DNA from: Nocardioides ferulae
GTDB taxonomy: Bacteria; Actinomycetota; Actinomycetes; Propionibacteriales; Nocardioidaceae
Direction: 5' to 3'
DNA length: 64,000 bases
NCBI RefSeq assembly: GCF_003660455.1
Contig: NZ_QZVR01000002.1
Span: 62,001-126,000 of the forward strand
The translations under genes were made by a program, and so were the position numbers. Within the stretch, counting starts at the first letter, position 1, and each line of letters begins with the position of its first letter. Under the pieces are notes generated by a model. That model saw nothing but the letters and a program-made list of their open reading frames with translations, was not told where the DNA came from and did not search any database. Shown piece by piece: positions 20,750 through 29,576 of this stretch.

Positions 20750-21865
20750 ATGCAGCACCGCCTCCGGACGCTCACCGCGTCCCTGTGCGCCACCCTCGTC
20801 GCCGGCACCGTGTTGGTCGGCCCCTCGGCCTCGGCCGCCCCCACCGCCGACAGCCGAGCATCCGGCTGGCTCACCCGCCAGCTCACCGGAGGCGTCGTGC
20901 ACAACGACCAGTACGACTTCGACGACTACGGGCTGACCGTCGACGTCGCGTTCGCGCTGGAGGCTCTCGACCGGGCGCCCAAGAAGGTCAGGGCCGCCCG
21001 CGAGGCGGTCGCCGCCAACATCGAGGCCTACACCACCGGAGGCGAGTGGGCTCCCGACGACGTGTACGCCGGGTCGGTGGCCAAGGCCGTCGTGCTCGCG
21101 CAGCGCACCGGCGGCGACCCTCGCGACTTCGGCGGCGTCGACCTCGTCGAGCGGCTCGAGCAGCGGGTGCAGGCCCGGGGTCCGCTCGCGGGCCGCATCA
21201 GTGACAAGTCCGAGAGCGACTACGCCAACGTGATCGGCCAGTCCTTCGCCGCCGAGGCGCTGGCCCGGGCGAAGTCGCCACTGGCCGACGAGGCGATCGA
21301 CTTCCTCCTCCTCCAGCAGTGTGGCAAGGGGTTCTTCCGGCTCAACTTCAACGAGCTCACGACGGCCGACCAGGGGTGCGACGACGCTCCCAGGTCCGCC
21401 CGCACCCCCGACAACGACGTCACCGCGATCGCCGTGCTCGGTCTGGACGCCTTGCCCAAGTCGCACCGGAGCAAGGCGGTCCGCAGTGCCATCGCGGACG
21501 GCAAGCGCTGGCTGGTCCGCCAGCAGCGCAAGAACGGCAGCTTCGACGGCGGGCCGGGCGACGACCCCACGCTGGTCATCCCGAACGCCAACTCCACCGG
21601 CCTGGCCTCGTGGGCGCTGGGTGAGCTCGGGGTCTGCGCCCCGGCCCGCAAGGCCGCGCGCTGGGTGGCCAGGCTGCAGGTGCCCGGCGGCGTCGCTCGC
21701 ACTCCGCTCGCCGGCGAGACCGGTGCGATCGCCTTCGACCGCGTCGGCTACGACACCGCGAAGACCGACGGCATCACCGTCGAGGCCCGCGACCAGTGGC
21801 GCCGGGCGAGCGCCCAGGCGGCGCCCGCGCTGCGCTGGCTGGCCCGCGGCGCCTGCCGCCGATGA
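20750..21865 (+). CDS. Secreted alpha6/alpha6-toroid (prenyltransferase/squalene-oxidase-repeat) protein, transcobalamin N-domain-like
   Basis: 371 aa. A signal peptide covers residues 1-29 or 30 (SASA before APTA). The mature protein is made of helical repeats: recurrent ALEALDRA, SKAVVLAQ, AAEALARA, IAVLGLDAL and GLASWALGEL, with KNGSFDGGPGDD, the QW-like turn of squalene-cyclase/prenyltransferase toroids. Animal transcobalamin and intrinsic factor have the same alpha6/alpha6 N-domain. With a cobalamin riboswitch upstream and a DUF4430-like gene overlapping downstream (ATGA at 21862), it is best read as the helical half of an extracellular corrinoid-binding pair. No enzyme active-site pattern is evident. 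The role is inference; the fold family is more certain. Confidence 0.72.
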   Translation: MQHRLRTLTASLCATLVAGTVLVGPSASAAPTADSRASGWLTRQLTGGVVHNDQYDFDDYGLTVDVAFALEALDRAPKKVRAAREAVAANIEAYTTGGEWAPDDVYAGSVAKAVVLAQRTGGDPRDFGGVDLVERLEQRVQARGPLAGRISDKSESDYANVIGQSFAAEALARAKSPLADEAIDFLLLQQCGKGFFRLNFNELTTADQGCDDAPRSARTPDNDVTAIAVLGLDALPKSHRSKAVRSAIADGKRWLVRQQRKNGSFDGGPGDDPTLVIPNANSTGLASWALGELGVCAPARKAARWVARLQVPGGVARTPLAGETGAIAFDRVGYDTAKTDGITVEARDQWRRASAQAAPALRWLARGACRR

Positions 21866-22779
21866 CGCTCCTGGCCCGCGTGGCGGCCGTGGCCCTCGTG
21901 GCCGCGGCCGCCACCGTGAGCGTCCCGGCGGCGCCCGCGTCCGCGGCGGCGTGCACCACCGACAGCGGCGTGACCGTGGTGGTCGACTTCAAGGGGCTCG
22001 GCGGCGGCGTCCAGTCGGTGTGCGACACCGACGGCGGCGGCAGCACCGCGGCGAGCCTGTTCAGCGGCAACGGGTTCGCGCTCTCCTACGTGCAGCGTCA
22101 GCCGGGCTTCGTCTGTCGCATCGACGGCGTGCCGGCGGACGAGGCATGCGTGAACACGCCCCCCGAGGACGCCTACTGGTCGCTGTGGTGGTCCGACGGC
22201 ACCTCCGGGAGCTGGACCTACTCCACGGCTGGGGCCGGGTCGCTGAAGATCCCTGACGGGGGGTACGTCGGGTTCGCCTGGGACGCCTCCGCCGGGTCGG
22301 TCCAGCCGGGGCTCGCCGCGGCCGCGCACGCCACGTCCGAGCCGACCGCGTCGCCGTCCAACGGTGGCTCCGGCGGCCGCGGAGGCGGTGGCACGGGCGG
22401 TGGTGGCGGTGGTGGCGGCCAGGCCTCGGGCCCGGTGACCTCGAGCCCGGCGCCCACGGCGTCGCCCTCGGCGTCCCCGACCGCGGCGGGGGCCGGCGCC
22501 GAGCCCGGCGAGCGCGGGCGTCCGGAGAAGCCCGGCAAGCCGGAGAAGCGCGACCAGCCCGGCAAGGGCCGGCACGGCGAGCCGTCGGCCTCGCCCGACG
22601 GCGCGAGCGGCTCGGCCGCGCCCACCGACGAGGCGAGCGACCTCGCGCCGTCCGCCGAACCGCCGGCCGACGGCGGTGACGGGCTGCCGGGCTGGGTCGC
22701 CCCCGGCCTGGTGGCCCTGCTGTTCGCCGGCGCGGGCGGGACGGTCCTGCTGCGGCGACGGGGGTCCGCGACGCCGTGA
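21862..22779 (+). CDS. Secreted, C-terminally anchored DUF4430-like (transcobalamin C-domain-like) protein
   Basis: 305 aa. A signal peptide (residues 1-~29, APASAAA) is followed by a compact beta-rich domain (~30-148) with four cysteines, VVVDFKG near its start, and YWSLWWSDG and YVGFAWD later. This resembles the DUF4430 domain, the C-terminal beta domain of transcobalamin/intrinsic factor. A long Gly/Ser/Pro spacer (~155-270) leads to one membrane helix (LVALLFAGAGGTVLL) and a basic RRRG tail; there is no LPxTG motif. The layout suits a wall-spanning stalk presenting the domain outside. It overlaps both neighbours (ATGA and GTGA), so it is translated with the toroid protein and the ECF transporter. 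Confidence 0.68.
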   Translation: MTLLARVAAVALVAAAATVSVPAAPASAAACTTDSGVTVVVDFKGLGGGVQSVCDTDGGGSTAASLFSGNGFALSYVQRQPGFVCRIDGVPADEACVNTPPEDAYWSLWWSDGTSGSWTYSTAGAGSLKIPDGGYVGFAWDASAGSVQPGLAAAAHATSEPTASPSNGGSGGRGGGGTGGGGGGGGQASGPVTSSPAPTASPSASPTAAGAGAEPGERGRPEKPGKPEKRDQPGKGRHGEPSASPDGASGSAAPTDEASDLAPSAEPPADGGDGLPGWVAPGLVALLFAGAGGTVLLRRRGSATP

Positions 22780-23870
22780 CCGCCAGCGTGCCCGGGGGGC
22801 TGCCCAGGGACCTGCACCCCGTGGCGTGGTGGGTGTGGGCGATCGGCCTGGCCGCGGCCGCCTCGTTCACCACCAACCCCTGGCTGTTGCTGATGCTGGT
22901 CGGGGTGGCGGCGCTGGTGGTGGCCGCCCGCCGCTCCGACCAGCCGTGGGCCCGTGCGTTCCGCCTCTACCTGTGGGTGGGGCTGGCGATCGTGGTGCTG
23001 CGCGTGCTGTTCCGGCTGCTGTTCGGCGGCAGCTACCCCGGCACCGTGCTGGTCGACCTGCCGACCGTGCCGCTGCCGAGCTGGGTCGCGGGCGTCACGC
23101 TGCTCGGGCCGGTCACCCGCGAGTCGCTGCTCGCCGGGCTCTACGACGGGCTGCGGCTCGCGGCCATCGTGGTCTGCATCGGCGCCGCCAACGCGCTGGC
23201 CAACCCCAAGCGGCTGCTCCGCTCCGTGCCGCCGGCGCTCTACGAGATCGGCACCGCGATGGTGGTGGCCGTCTCGGTGCTCCCGCAGTTCGCCGACAGC
23301 GTCCGCCGGGTGCGGGCGGCGCAGGCGCTGCGCGCCGGCGCGACCGGCCGGATCGGCCGGCTGCGCCGGCTGCTGGTGCCGGTGCTCGAGGACGCCCTCG
23401 AGCGGTCCCTGGCGCTCGCCGCCGGCATGGACGCCCGCGGCTACGGCCGGGCCGGCGCCGCGACGCCGGCCCAGCGGCGTACCACCGGGGCCCTGATGCT
23501 GGTCGGCCTGTGCGGCGTCTGCGTCGGCGTGTACGCCGTCCTCGACAGCACCGCGCCGCGGTGGCTGGCCCTGCCGATGCTGGCCGCCGGGCTGCTGCTC
23601 GCGGTCGCCGGCATGGTCAGCGCCGGCCGCCGGGTCGAGCGCACCCGCTACCGGCCGGACCCGTGGTCGCTGCCGGAGATGGGGGTCGCGGCCGTGGGCG
23701 TGCTGGTCGCGGTGACTGCCTGGTGGGTCAGCGAGCATCAGATGCTCATCGCCTACCCCGACCTGTCGGTGCTGCCGCAGGTGAGCCTGCTGGCACTGGT
23801 GGGGGTGCTGGCCGGCCTGCTGCCAGCCGTGGCCTCCCCACGGCCGGCGCACCTGGGGGTGGCGGCGTGA
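22776..23870 (+). CDS. ECF transporter transmembrane subunit EcfT (corrinoid uptake)
   Basis: 364 aa membrane protein with about six or seven hydrophobic segments. EcfT joins the substrate-binding S subunit to the two ATPases. The cytoplasmic coupling helices are recognisable: the ALRAGATGR region and SLALAAGMDARGYGR with the A-R-G motif, and the family segment PPALYEIGTAMVVAVSVLPQ. The GTG start overlaps the previous stop (GTGA), and its stop overlaps the ATPase GTG. Under the cobalamin riboswitch, the substrate is most likely cobalamin or a precursor. Confidence 0.85.
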   Translation: MTASVPGGLPRDLHPVAWWVWAIGLAAAASFTTNPWLLLMLVGVAALVVAARRSDQPWARAFRLYLWVGLAIVVLRVLFRLLFGGSYPGTVLVDLPTVPLPSWVAGVTLLGPVTRESLLAGLYDGLRLAAIVVCIGAANALANPKRLLRSVPPALYEIGTAMVVAVSVLPQFADSVRRVRAAQALRAGATGRIGRLRRLLVPVLEDALERSLALAAGMDARGYGRAGAATPAQRRTTGALMLVGLCGVCVGVYAVLDSTAPRWLALPMLAAGLLLAVAGMVSAGRRVERTRYRPDPWSLPEMGVAAVGVLVAVTAWWVSEHQMLIAYPDLSVLPQVSLLALVGVLAGLLPAVASPRPAHLGVAA

Positions 23871-25456
23871 TCGAGCTGCGCGGCGTCAGCTTCGGCTACG
23901 ACGACCCCGACCGGCCCGAGCTCGTGCTCGACGGCGTGGACCTCACCATCGAGGAGGGCGAGCTGGTGGTGGTCTCCGGCCCCACCGGCGTCGGCAAGTC
24001 GACGCTGCTCGGGGTGGTCACCGGGCTCGTCCCGCGGTTCTCCGGGGGCCGGCTGATCGGTGACCTGCTGCTCGACGGGCGCAGCATCGTGCACACCGCG
24101 CCGCGGGACCGGGCGCACGTGCTCGGCTACGTGGGGCAGGACCCGGCGGCCGGGTTCGTCACCGACACCGTCGAGGAGGAGCTCGCCTACGGCATGGAGC
24201 AGCTGGGGCTGCCACCGGAGACGATGCGGCGCCGCGTCGAGGAGACCCTCGACCTGCTGGGCATCGCCGACCTGCGGGCCCGCGACCTGCGCACGCTCTC
24301 GGGCGGGCAGCAGCAGCGGGTGGCGATCGGGTCGGTGCTGACCATGCACCCGCGGCTGCTGGTGCTCGACGAGCCGACCTCCGCGCTCGACCCGACCGCC
24401 GCCGAGGACGTGCTCGCCACACTCACCCGCCTGGTGCACGACCTGGGCCTCTCGGTGCTGCTGGCCGAGCACCGGCTGGAGCGGGTGGTGCCGTTCGCCG
24501 ACCGCCTGTGCGTGCTGCCCGGCGACGGCCGGCTGTTGGCCGGGGACCCCGCCGAGCTGCTGGCCTCCTCGCCGGTGGTCCCGCCGATCATCGAGCTCGG
24601 CCGGGCGGCCGGGTGGCGGCCGCTGCCGCTGAGCGTGCGCGACGCCCGCCGCCGGGCGCGCGGCCTCGCCGAGCGCCTGGTGGTGCCGCCGCCGCGAGCC
24701 CGGCCGCAGACCAGCACCGCGCTGGTCGCGCGCGGGCTGACCGTGGCGCACGGCCGGACCGTCGCGCTCCGCGAGGTCGACCTGGAGCTCCTGGGCGGCC
24801 GGGTGACCGGGCTGATGGGGCGCAACGGCGCCGGCAAGTCCTCGCTGCTGTGGGCGCTGCAGGGCACCGGTCGCCGCCGGTCGGGCAGCGTGCTGGTGGC
24901 GGGGGAGGACCCCGGCTCCCTGGACGCCGCCGGCCGGCGAGGACTGGTCGGCCTGCTGCCGCAGACCGCGGCCGACCTGCTCTACCTCGAGACCGTGGAC
25001 GCCGAGTGCGCAGCCGGCGACGACGGCACCGGAGCGGCCCGGGCGCTGCTCGAACGGCTCGCTCCCGGGATCCCCGGGGACGCGCATCCCCGCGACCTCT
25101 CGGAGGGGCAGCGGCTCGCGCTCGCCCTCTCGCTGGTGCTGGCCACCCGGCCGCCGGTGCTGCTGCTCGACGAGCCCACCCGGGGCCTCGACTACGCCGC
25201 CAAGCACGTGCTCGCCGACATCCTGCGCGATCTGGCGGTGCAGGGGCACGCGGTGCTGGTCGCCACCCACGACGTCGAGTTCGTGGCCCGCGCCGCCGAC
25301 GAGGTGGTGGTGCTCGCGGAGGGCGAGGTGGTCTCCGCCGGCCCCGTGCAGCGGGTGCTCGCCGAGTCGCCGTCGTTCGCGCCGCAGGTGACCAAGGTGC
25401 TCGGGCCGCCGTGGCTGCTGGTCGACGAGGTGGTCACCGCGCTGGAGTCGGCATGA
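23867..25456 (+). CDS. ECF transporter ATPase, fused double-ABC (EcfA-EcfA')
   Basis: 529 aa with two ATPase domains in one chain. Domain 1 (~1-225): Walker A GPTGVGKST, Q-loop VGQDP, signature LSGGQQQR, Walker B LLVLDEPTS, H-loop AEHRL. Domain 2 (~285-529): Walker A GRNGAGKSS, Q-loop LLPQTA, signature LSEGQRLAL, Walker [11 protein letters not shown]-loop ATHDV. Fusion of EcfA1 and EcfA2 is common in actinobacteria. The GTG start overlaps the ecfT stop and the TGA overlaps the next ATG. It powers import of the riboswitch ligand or a related corrinoid. Confidence 0.9.
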   Translation: MIELRGVSFGYDDPDRPELVLDGVDLTIEEGELVVVSGPTGVGKSTLLGVVTGLVPRFSGGRLIGDLLLDGRSIVHTAPRDRAHVLGYVGQDPAAGFVTDTVEEELAYGMEQLGLPPETMRRRVEETLDLLGIADLRARDLRTLSGGQQQRVAIGSVLTMHPRLLVLDEPTSALDPTAAEDVLATLTRLVHDLGLSVLLAEHRLERVVPFADRLCVLPGDGRLLAGDPAELLASSPVVPPIIELGRAAGWRPLPLSVRDARRRARGLAERLVVPPPRARPQTSTALVARGLTVAHGRTVALREVDLELLGGRVTGLMGRNGAGKSSLLWALQGTGRRRSGSVLVAGEDPGSLDAAGRRGLVGLLPQTAADLLYLETVDAECAAGDDGTGAARALLERLAPGIPGDAHPRDLSEGQRLALALSLVLATRPPVLLLDEPTRGLDYAAKHVLADILRDLAVQGHAVLVATHDVEFVARAADEVVVLAEGEVVSAGPVQRVLAESPSFAPQVTKVLGPPWLLVDEVVTALESA

Positions 25457-26283
25457 GCACCCGTGCTGGCCGTGCCGTGCCGGCGGCGGTGCCGGTCTCG
25501 CGCCGCTCGGCGCTGGTGCTGACCGCCGCCTCGGTGGCCGGTCTGCTGATGCTCTGCTGGCCGCTGCTCCTCCAGCCGTCGGGGGGCGGCCGGGTCGACC
25601 CGCCGTTCCTGTTCCTGGCGCTGCTGCCGGTGGTGGTGGCCGTGGTGCTCGCCGAGATCACCGAGGGCGGCCTGGACCCACGAGTGCTCGCACTCCTCGG
25701 GGTGCTGAGCGCGGTCAACGCGATCCTGCGCGGGCTCTCGGCCGGGACGGCCGGCATCGAGCTGGTGTTCTTCCTGCTGGTGCTGTCAGGCCGGGTGTTC
25801 GGGCCCGGGTTCGGGTTCGTGCTCGGCTGCACCTCGCTGTTCGCCTCGGCGCTGATGACCGCCGGGGTCGGGCCGTGGCTGCCGTTCCAGATGCTGATCG
25901 CGGCGTGGGTCGGCATGGGAGCCGGCCTGCTGCCCCGGCGCGTCGCCGGCCGGGCGGAGGTGGCGCTGCTCGCGGCGTACGGCGTGGTGGCGTCGTACGC
26001 CTACGGGCTGTTGATGAACCTCTCCGGCTGGCCGTTCCTGCTGGGCGTGCAGGTGCCCGGCCACGAGTCGTCGCTGGCCTACGTGCCGGGTGCGCCGCTG
26101 CTGGGGAACCTGGAGCGGTTCGGCGTCTACACGCTGCTGACCTCGACCGGCAGCTGGGACACCGGCCGCGCGATCACCACCGCGCTCGCGATCGTGCTGT
26201 TCGGCCCGGCGGTGCTGACCACGCTGCGCCGGGCGGCGCGGCGAGCCACGGTGACCGCCGTCGCCCAGCCGGCCTCGGCCTGA
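25453..26283 (+). CDS. ECF transporter substrate-binding S component (predicted corrinoid-specific)
   Basis: 276 aa with about six hydrophobic segments, an N-terminal cytoplasmic basic stretch and alanine-rich helices, as in ECF S subunits. Family-like features are LLGVLSAVNAILRG in the first half and GFVLGCTSLFASALMTAGVGPWLPFQM, the G-x-x-P-F-Q loop seen in many S components. The ATG overlaps the ATPase stop (ATGA). It is the last gene of the riboswitch operon. Specificity for cobalamin or a precursor is inferred from the riboswitch and the secreted proteins. It ends 1 bp from the convergent TPM gene, with no visible terminator. Confidence 0.8.
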   Translation: MSTRAGRAVPAAVPVSRRSALVLTAASVAGLLMLCWPLLLQPSGGGRVDPPFLFLALLPVVVAVVLAEITEGGLDPRVLALLGVLSAVNAILRGLSAGTAGIELVFFLLVLSGRVFGPGFGFVLGCTSLFASALMTAGVGPWLPFQMLIAAWVGMGAGLLPRRVAGRAEVALLAAYGVVASYAYGLLMNLSGWPFLLGVQVPGHESSLAYVPGAPLLGNLERFGVYTLLTSTGSWDTGRAITTALAIVLFGPAVLTTLRRAARRATVTAVAQPASA

Positions 26284-26284
26284 C

Positions 26285-26440
26285 CTACCGGCCCCGGCGG
26301 CCGCCGCCACCGCCGCCGAAGCTGCGACCGCCGCCGCCACCGCCGAAGGAGCGACCGCCGCCGCCACCACCGCCGAACGAGCGACCGCCGCCGCCTCCGC
26401 TGAAGCTGCGACCGCCCCCACCTGAGCCGCCGCCCGACCA
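26285..26440 (-). repeat. In-frame tandem repeat encoding the Gly-rich tail
   Basis: About four copies of a 24-27 bp unit encode GGGGGRSF-type motifs with RSFSGG or RSFGGG variants, at the 3' end of the TPM-domain gene. Near-identity of the DNA units suggests expansion by slippage. Confidence 0.7.
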
Positions 26441-28093
26441 GCCGCCTCCGCCGAAGAGGCCGGAGCCGCCGGACCCGCCGGAGTCGTTCCAGGTCGAGTG
26501 GGCGGCCCGCCGGCGCTGGGCGACCTGCTCCTGGGCGAGCCGGAACTCCTGGACGGCCATGGTCGCGTTGCGCTCGAGCTCGCCGAGGTCGTCGGTCAGC
26601 CGACGACGCACGACCGTTGCCGCGTCGAGGTCGGCTCGGAGACCGGCGACGCAGGTGGGGTGCTGGTCGCGCTCGAGCGACTCCAACGTGACCGTGGCCT
26701 CGGCGAGAGCGGTGTCGAGCACCCGGAGTCGCTCGTGCAGCGCCGCGGCGTCGGCGGCCAGCGTGGCGCGGACCTCGTCGAGCCCGCGCAGCCACTGCTC
26801 GCCGGCGTCCAGCAGCCGTTCGGCCGCCGTCACGCTCGCGGTGGCGTCGCCGTAGCGCTGCGCGCGGCCGGTGGCCTCGGCCTCGCTCGCGGCCTCGCGG
26901 GCACGCTGCGGCGACGAGGCCAGGTCGGTGGTGCGATAGCCCTCGGCCTCACGACTGCGCAGCAGACCCTCGACCTCGTCGGCCTGCCGGCGCAGCGTGG
27001 CCACTCGGGCGGCCAGGCCGGTGCGGAGCCCGTCCCAGGCGGTGAGCCGCTCGTCGACGGCGTCGTACGCCGTTCGCGCGCCCTGCAGCGCGGCGGTGCA
27101 GGAGCGCACCGGCTCGAGGCCGCGGCGGGCCTCGTCGGTGTCGGCGTCGCGGACCGCGGTGGCGGGGTACCGCTCGGAGAGGGCGAGGTAGTCGGCGGCC
27201 GCGGCGTCGGCTGCCTGGCGAGCCTCGGCGTGCCGGGCGCGGACGTCGTCCAGCACGCTGTCGGTGACCCCGGGCAGCGCGACGACGCGAGCGTCCACGA
27301 GCTCCGTGGAGCCCTCGAGCGCCAGCCAGGCCTGGGCCATCGCGTCGGTCGCGTCCGACAGGGCCGCGCGGGCCTCGGCGCGCTCCTGGCGGCGTCGGCG
27401 GAGCCTCACTCCGCCGGCGGTGCCGAGTCCGGCCACCAGCAGTCCGACGGGCACGGCGAGCAGCCAGCCGGGGGCGTCCGTGCCGGTGTCGTCGCGGTTC
27501 GGCTCGTAGAGCGGGGCGGGGGGCCGGTCGTTCGGCGCCTGTCCTCCACCGGGGGAGGTGTCCGTGGGGTGCGCGCGGGCGAAGCCGAGCAGCGCCGCCG
27601 ACATGCCCTCGTCCCACTTGCCGGCCCGGAAGCTGGCCTCCATCCGGTCGTAGACGGCCTCTTCCGCGGCGGTGAACCGGGCGGAGGCGGCGCCGTCGAA
27701 GTAGCTGCCGAGCTTGGTGTCGTCGACCGAGAGTCCGATCACCAGCAGCGAGCCGCCCCGGCCGTCGCGGAAGCCCCAGTCGTCGCAGCTGTGCGCGTCG
27801 CGGGCCAGCACCTGCGGGAAGTCCCGGGGCCGGCCGGGGGTGCGCTGGTAGGTGATGACCTTGACGATCATCCCGTCGCTCAGGGCCCGGCCGAAGGCGC
27901 GCTCGGCGGCCTGCTGCACGCGGTCGTCGTCGAGCACCCCGGCGCCGTCGTGGACGACGGTCGTGGCGCACAGGCTCCGGCTCGGCTCGGCCGGTGGGGC
28001 CGGTGCCGCGGTGGCTGGGGCGGTGGCGAGCAGGGTGAGGACGCCGGCAGACAGCAGGGCCGCGCCGGACCCCCCGAGAAGACGCATGGGCAT
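26285..28093 (-). CDS. TPM-domain membrane protein with coiled coil and Gly-rich tail
   Basis: 602 aa. An N-terminal signal (residues 1-~30, ending ATAAPA) is followed by a TPM (DUF477) domain (~40-170) with VHDGAGVLDDD near its start and VIGLSVDDTKLGSYFDG. A single membrane helix lies at ~208-230, then basic RLRRRRQE, a long helical, coiled-coil-prone cytoplasmic region (~235-540), and a tail of four near-identical Gly-Arg-Ser-Phe repeats. TPM proteins are linked to photosystem repair in plants and to membrane protein quality control; the actinobacterial role is unknown. An alternative ATG is at 28087. Confidence 0.75.
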   Translation of the reverse strand: MPMRLLGGSGAALLSAGVLTLLATAPATAAPAPPAEPSRSLCATTVVHDGAGVLDDDRVQQAAERAFGRALSDGMIVKVITYQRTPGRPRDFPQVLARDAHSCDDWGFRDGRGGSLLVIGLSVDDTKLGSYFDGAASARFTAAEEAVYDRMEASFRAGKWDEGMSAALLGFARAHPTDTSPGGGQAPNDRPPAPLYEPNRDDTGTDAPGWLLAVPVGLLVAGLGTAGGVRLRRRRQERAEARAALSDATDAMAQAWLALEGSTELVDARVVALPGVTDSVLDDVRARHAEARQAADAAAADYLALSERYPATAVRDADTDEARRGLEPVRSCTAALQGARTAYDAVDERLTAWDGLRTGLAARVATLRRQADEVEGLLRSREAEGYRTTDLASSPQRAREAASEAEATGRAQRYGDATASVTAAERLLDAGEQWLRGLDEVRATLAADAAALHERLRVLDTALAEATVTLESLERDQHPTCVAGLRADLDAATVVRRRLTDDLGELERNATMAVQEFRLAQEQVAQRRRAAHSTWNDSGGSGGSGLFGGGGWSGGGSGGGGRSFSGGGGGRSFGGGGGGGRSFGGGGGGRSFGGGGGGRRGR

Positions 28094-28197
28094 ACCGTGC
28101 CAGACGGCGGGCGAGGTCGGGCGGTTCCCCGGGTGTCGCCGGGCGGCGAGCGTCGACCGGACGAGTGGCCACGCCCGTCCCCGGGTAGCGGAGGGTC

Positions 28198-28857
28198 ATG
28201 GATCCCGAGGACCAGCGGCCCGAGGCCGAGGAGGCACGACGCCCGATCAAGGTGGCGCTGTCCAACGACTACGAGCTGGCGCTGCTCGGGTTGGCGCAGA
28301 TGCTCGCGGCGTACCCCGAGCAGATCCAGGTGGTGGACCTGACCACCTCGCCCACGATGACACCGCACCGCCCGGACCTGATCCTCTACGACACGTTCGG
28401 CCGGCTGCCGGACCGAGATCCGAAGCTGCACCGGATCCTCGCGGGGAACTCGGCGAAGGTGGTGGTCTACAGCTGGGAGGAGTACCCGGAGGAGGCCGCC
28501 CGGCGCGCGGGTGCCGCCGGCTACCTGCACAAGGGCCTGAGCGCCTCCGAGCTGGTCGCAGCGATCTGCGAGATCCACGACAGCACTCGGCCGCGGCCGG
28601 GCGCCGTGGCGGGGGAGCCGGTGCACACCTGGCCCGGTCAGTCGCTCGGGTTGTCCGAACGCGAGGCCGAGATGCTGACGTTCATCACCCGCGGCCTCAG
28701 CAACGACGAGATCGCGCAGCGGTCCTACCTGAGCGTGAACACCGTCAAGACCTACATCCGCGGCGCCTACGCCAAGATCGGCGTGACCAAGCGCCCCGAG
28801 GCGGTCGCGTGGGGCTACCGCAACGGCTTCGAGTCCACCGACGACACGGAGGCCTGA
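28198..28857 (+). CDS. NarL/LuxR-family response regulator
   Basis: 219 aa. Residues ~17-125 form a receiver-like domain: N-D acidic pair near KVALSND, likely phosphoacceptor Asp in LILYDTF, conserved Lys in GYLHKGL. A LuxR-type helix-turn-helix follows at ~145-205 (LSEREAEMLTFITRGLSNDEIAQ, then SVNTVKTYIRGAYAKIGV). A GGAGGGT site precedes the ATG. No histidine kinase gene is adjacent; it is divergent from the TPM gene and convergent with a methyltransferase, so it is an orphan regulator here. Confidence 0.85.
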   Translation: MDPEDQRPEAEEARRPIKVALSNDYELALLGLAQMLAAYPEQIQVVDLTTSPTMTPHRPDLILYDTFGRLPDRDPKLHRILAGNSAKVVVYSWEEYPEEAARRAGAAGYLHKGLSASELVAAICEIHDSTRPRPGAVAGEPVHTWPGQSLGLSEREAEMLTFITRGLSNDEIAQRSYLSVNTVKTYIRGAYAKIGVTKRPEAVAWGYRNGFESTDDTEA

Positions 28858-28879
28858 GGGCCTGGAGTCCGGCGGTCCC

Positions 28880-29521
28880 TCACCCGTCGCTGCCGGGCTC
28901 GGCCGCATTGGCCGCCGTGCAGAGGAAGACGCCGAACTCGCGGTCCTGCTTGACGATGGTGGTGGCGTCGACGAAGGCGATGTCGGTGAAGCCGGCGTCG
29001 GCGAGCTGGGCGGCCAGATGCTGTCGGTCGAACCCGTGGTGCCCGTCGAACTCGGCCTTGTCGGCGTGGAAGGCGCCCTCGGGGTCCTCCTCGAGGTCCG
29101 CGACGGCGAGCCGCCCGCCGGGCACCAGGAGGCCGGCGAGCGAGCGCAGCAGGGCCGGCAGGTCCGGCACGTGGTGGAAGGCCATGGAGCTCCACACGAC
29201 GTCGAAGGGCCCCTCCAGCCGGTCGGTCGTGAGGTCGGCCCGGACGGCGTGCAGCCGGTCGCCGAGCCCGGCCTGCGCGATCCGCTCCTGCGCGACCCGC
29301 ACCATGCCGGCGGAGGTGTCGGTCACCACGACGGAGCCGACTCGGTCGGCGAGCAGGATGCTCAACCGGCCGGTGCCGCCGCCGATGTCGAGTGCCCTCG
29401 ACTCCGGGGTGAGGACGAGGGCCTCCTCGATGGCGTGAGCCACCGCCTGCTGGCGTGCCTCGTGGGCCGGGTCGTCGTCCCAGGTCGCGGCCGCGTCGTC
29501 GAATCGCTCGTGTTCGTGCAC
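28880..29521 (-). CDS. Class I SAM-dependent methyltransferase
   Basis: 213 aa from a GTG. The Rossmann-like methyltransferase fold shows motif I in ALDIGGGTGRLS (~residues 43-54), the acidic end of beta 2 in VVVTDTS, motif II around FDVVWSSMAFHHV and the post-II block LLVPGGRLAVADL. The substrate cannot be predicted. The gene is divergent from the second methyltransferase at 29577, and the two share a 55-bp intergenic region. Confidence 0.82.
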   Translation of the reverse strand: MHEHERFDDAAATWDDDPAHEARQQAVAHAIEEALVLTPESRALDIGGGTGRLSILLADRVGSVVVTDTSAGMVRVAQERIAQAGLGDRLHAVRADLTTDRLEGPFDVVWSSMAFHHVPDLPALLRSLAGLLVPGGRLAVADLEEDPEGAFHADKAEFDGHHGFDRQHLAAQLADAGFTDIAFVDATTIVKQDREFGVFLCTAANAAEPGSDG

Positions 29522-29576
29522 GTGTCGACCCTAGTGCCGCTCATCGACCTGGGCACCCGGGCGGCACAATGCAGGC

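Noticed and set aside
26281..26480. CRISPR-like or satellite array at the end of the TPM gene
   Set aside because: The repeats are in frame and encode a glycine-rich tail; there are no unique spacers.
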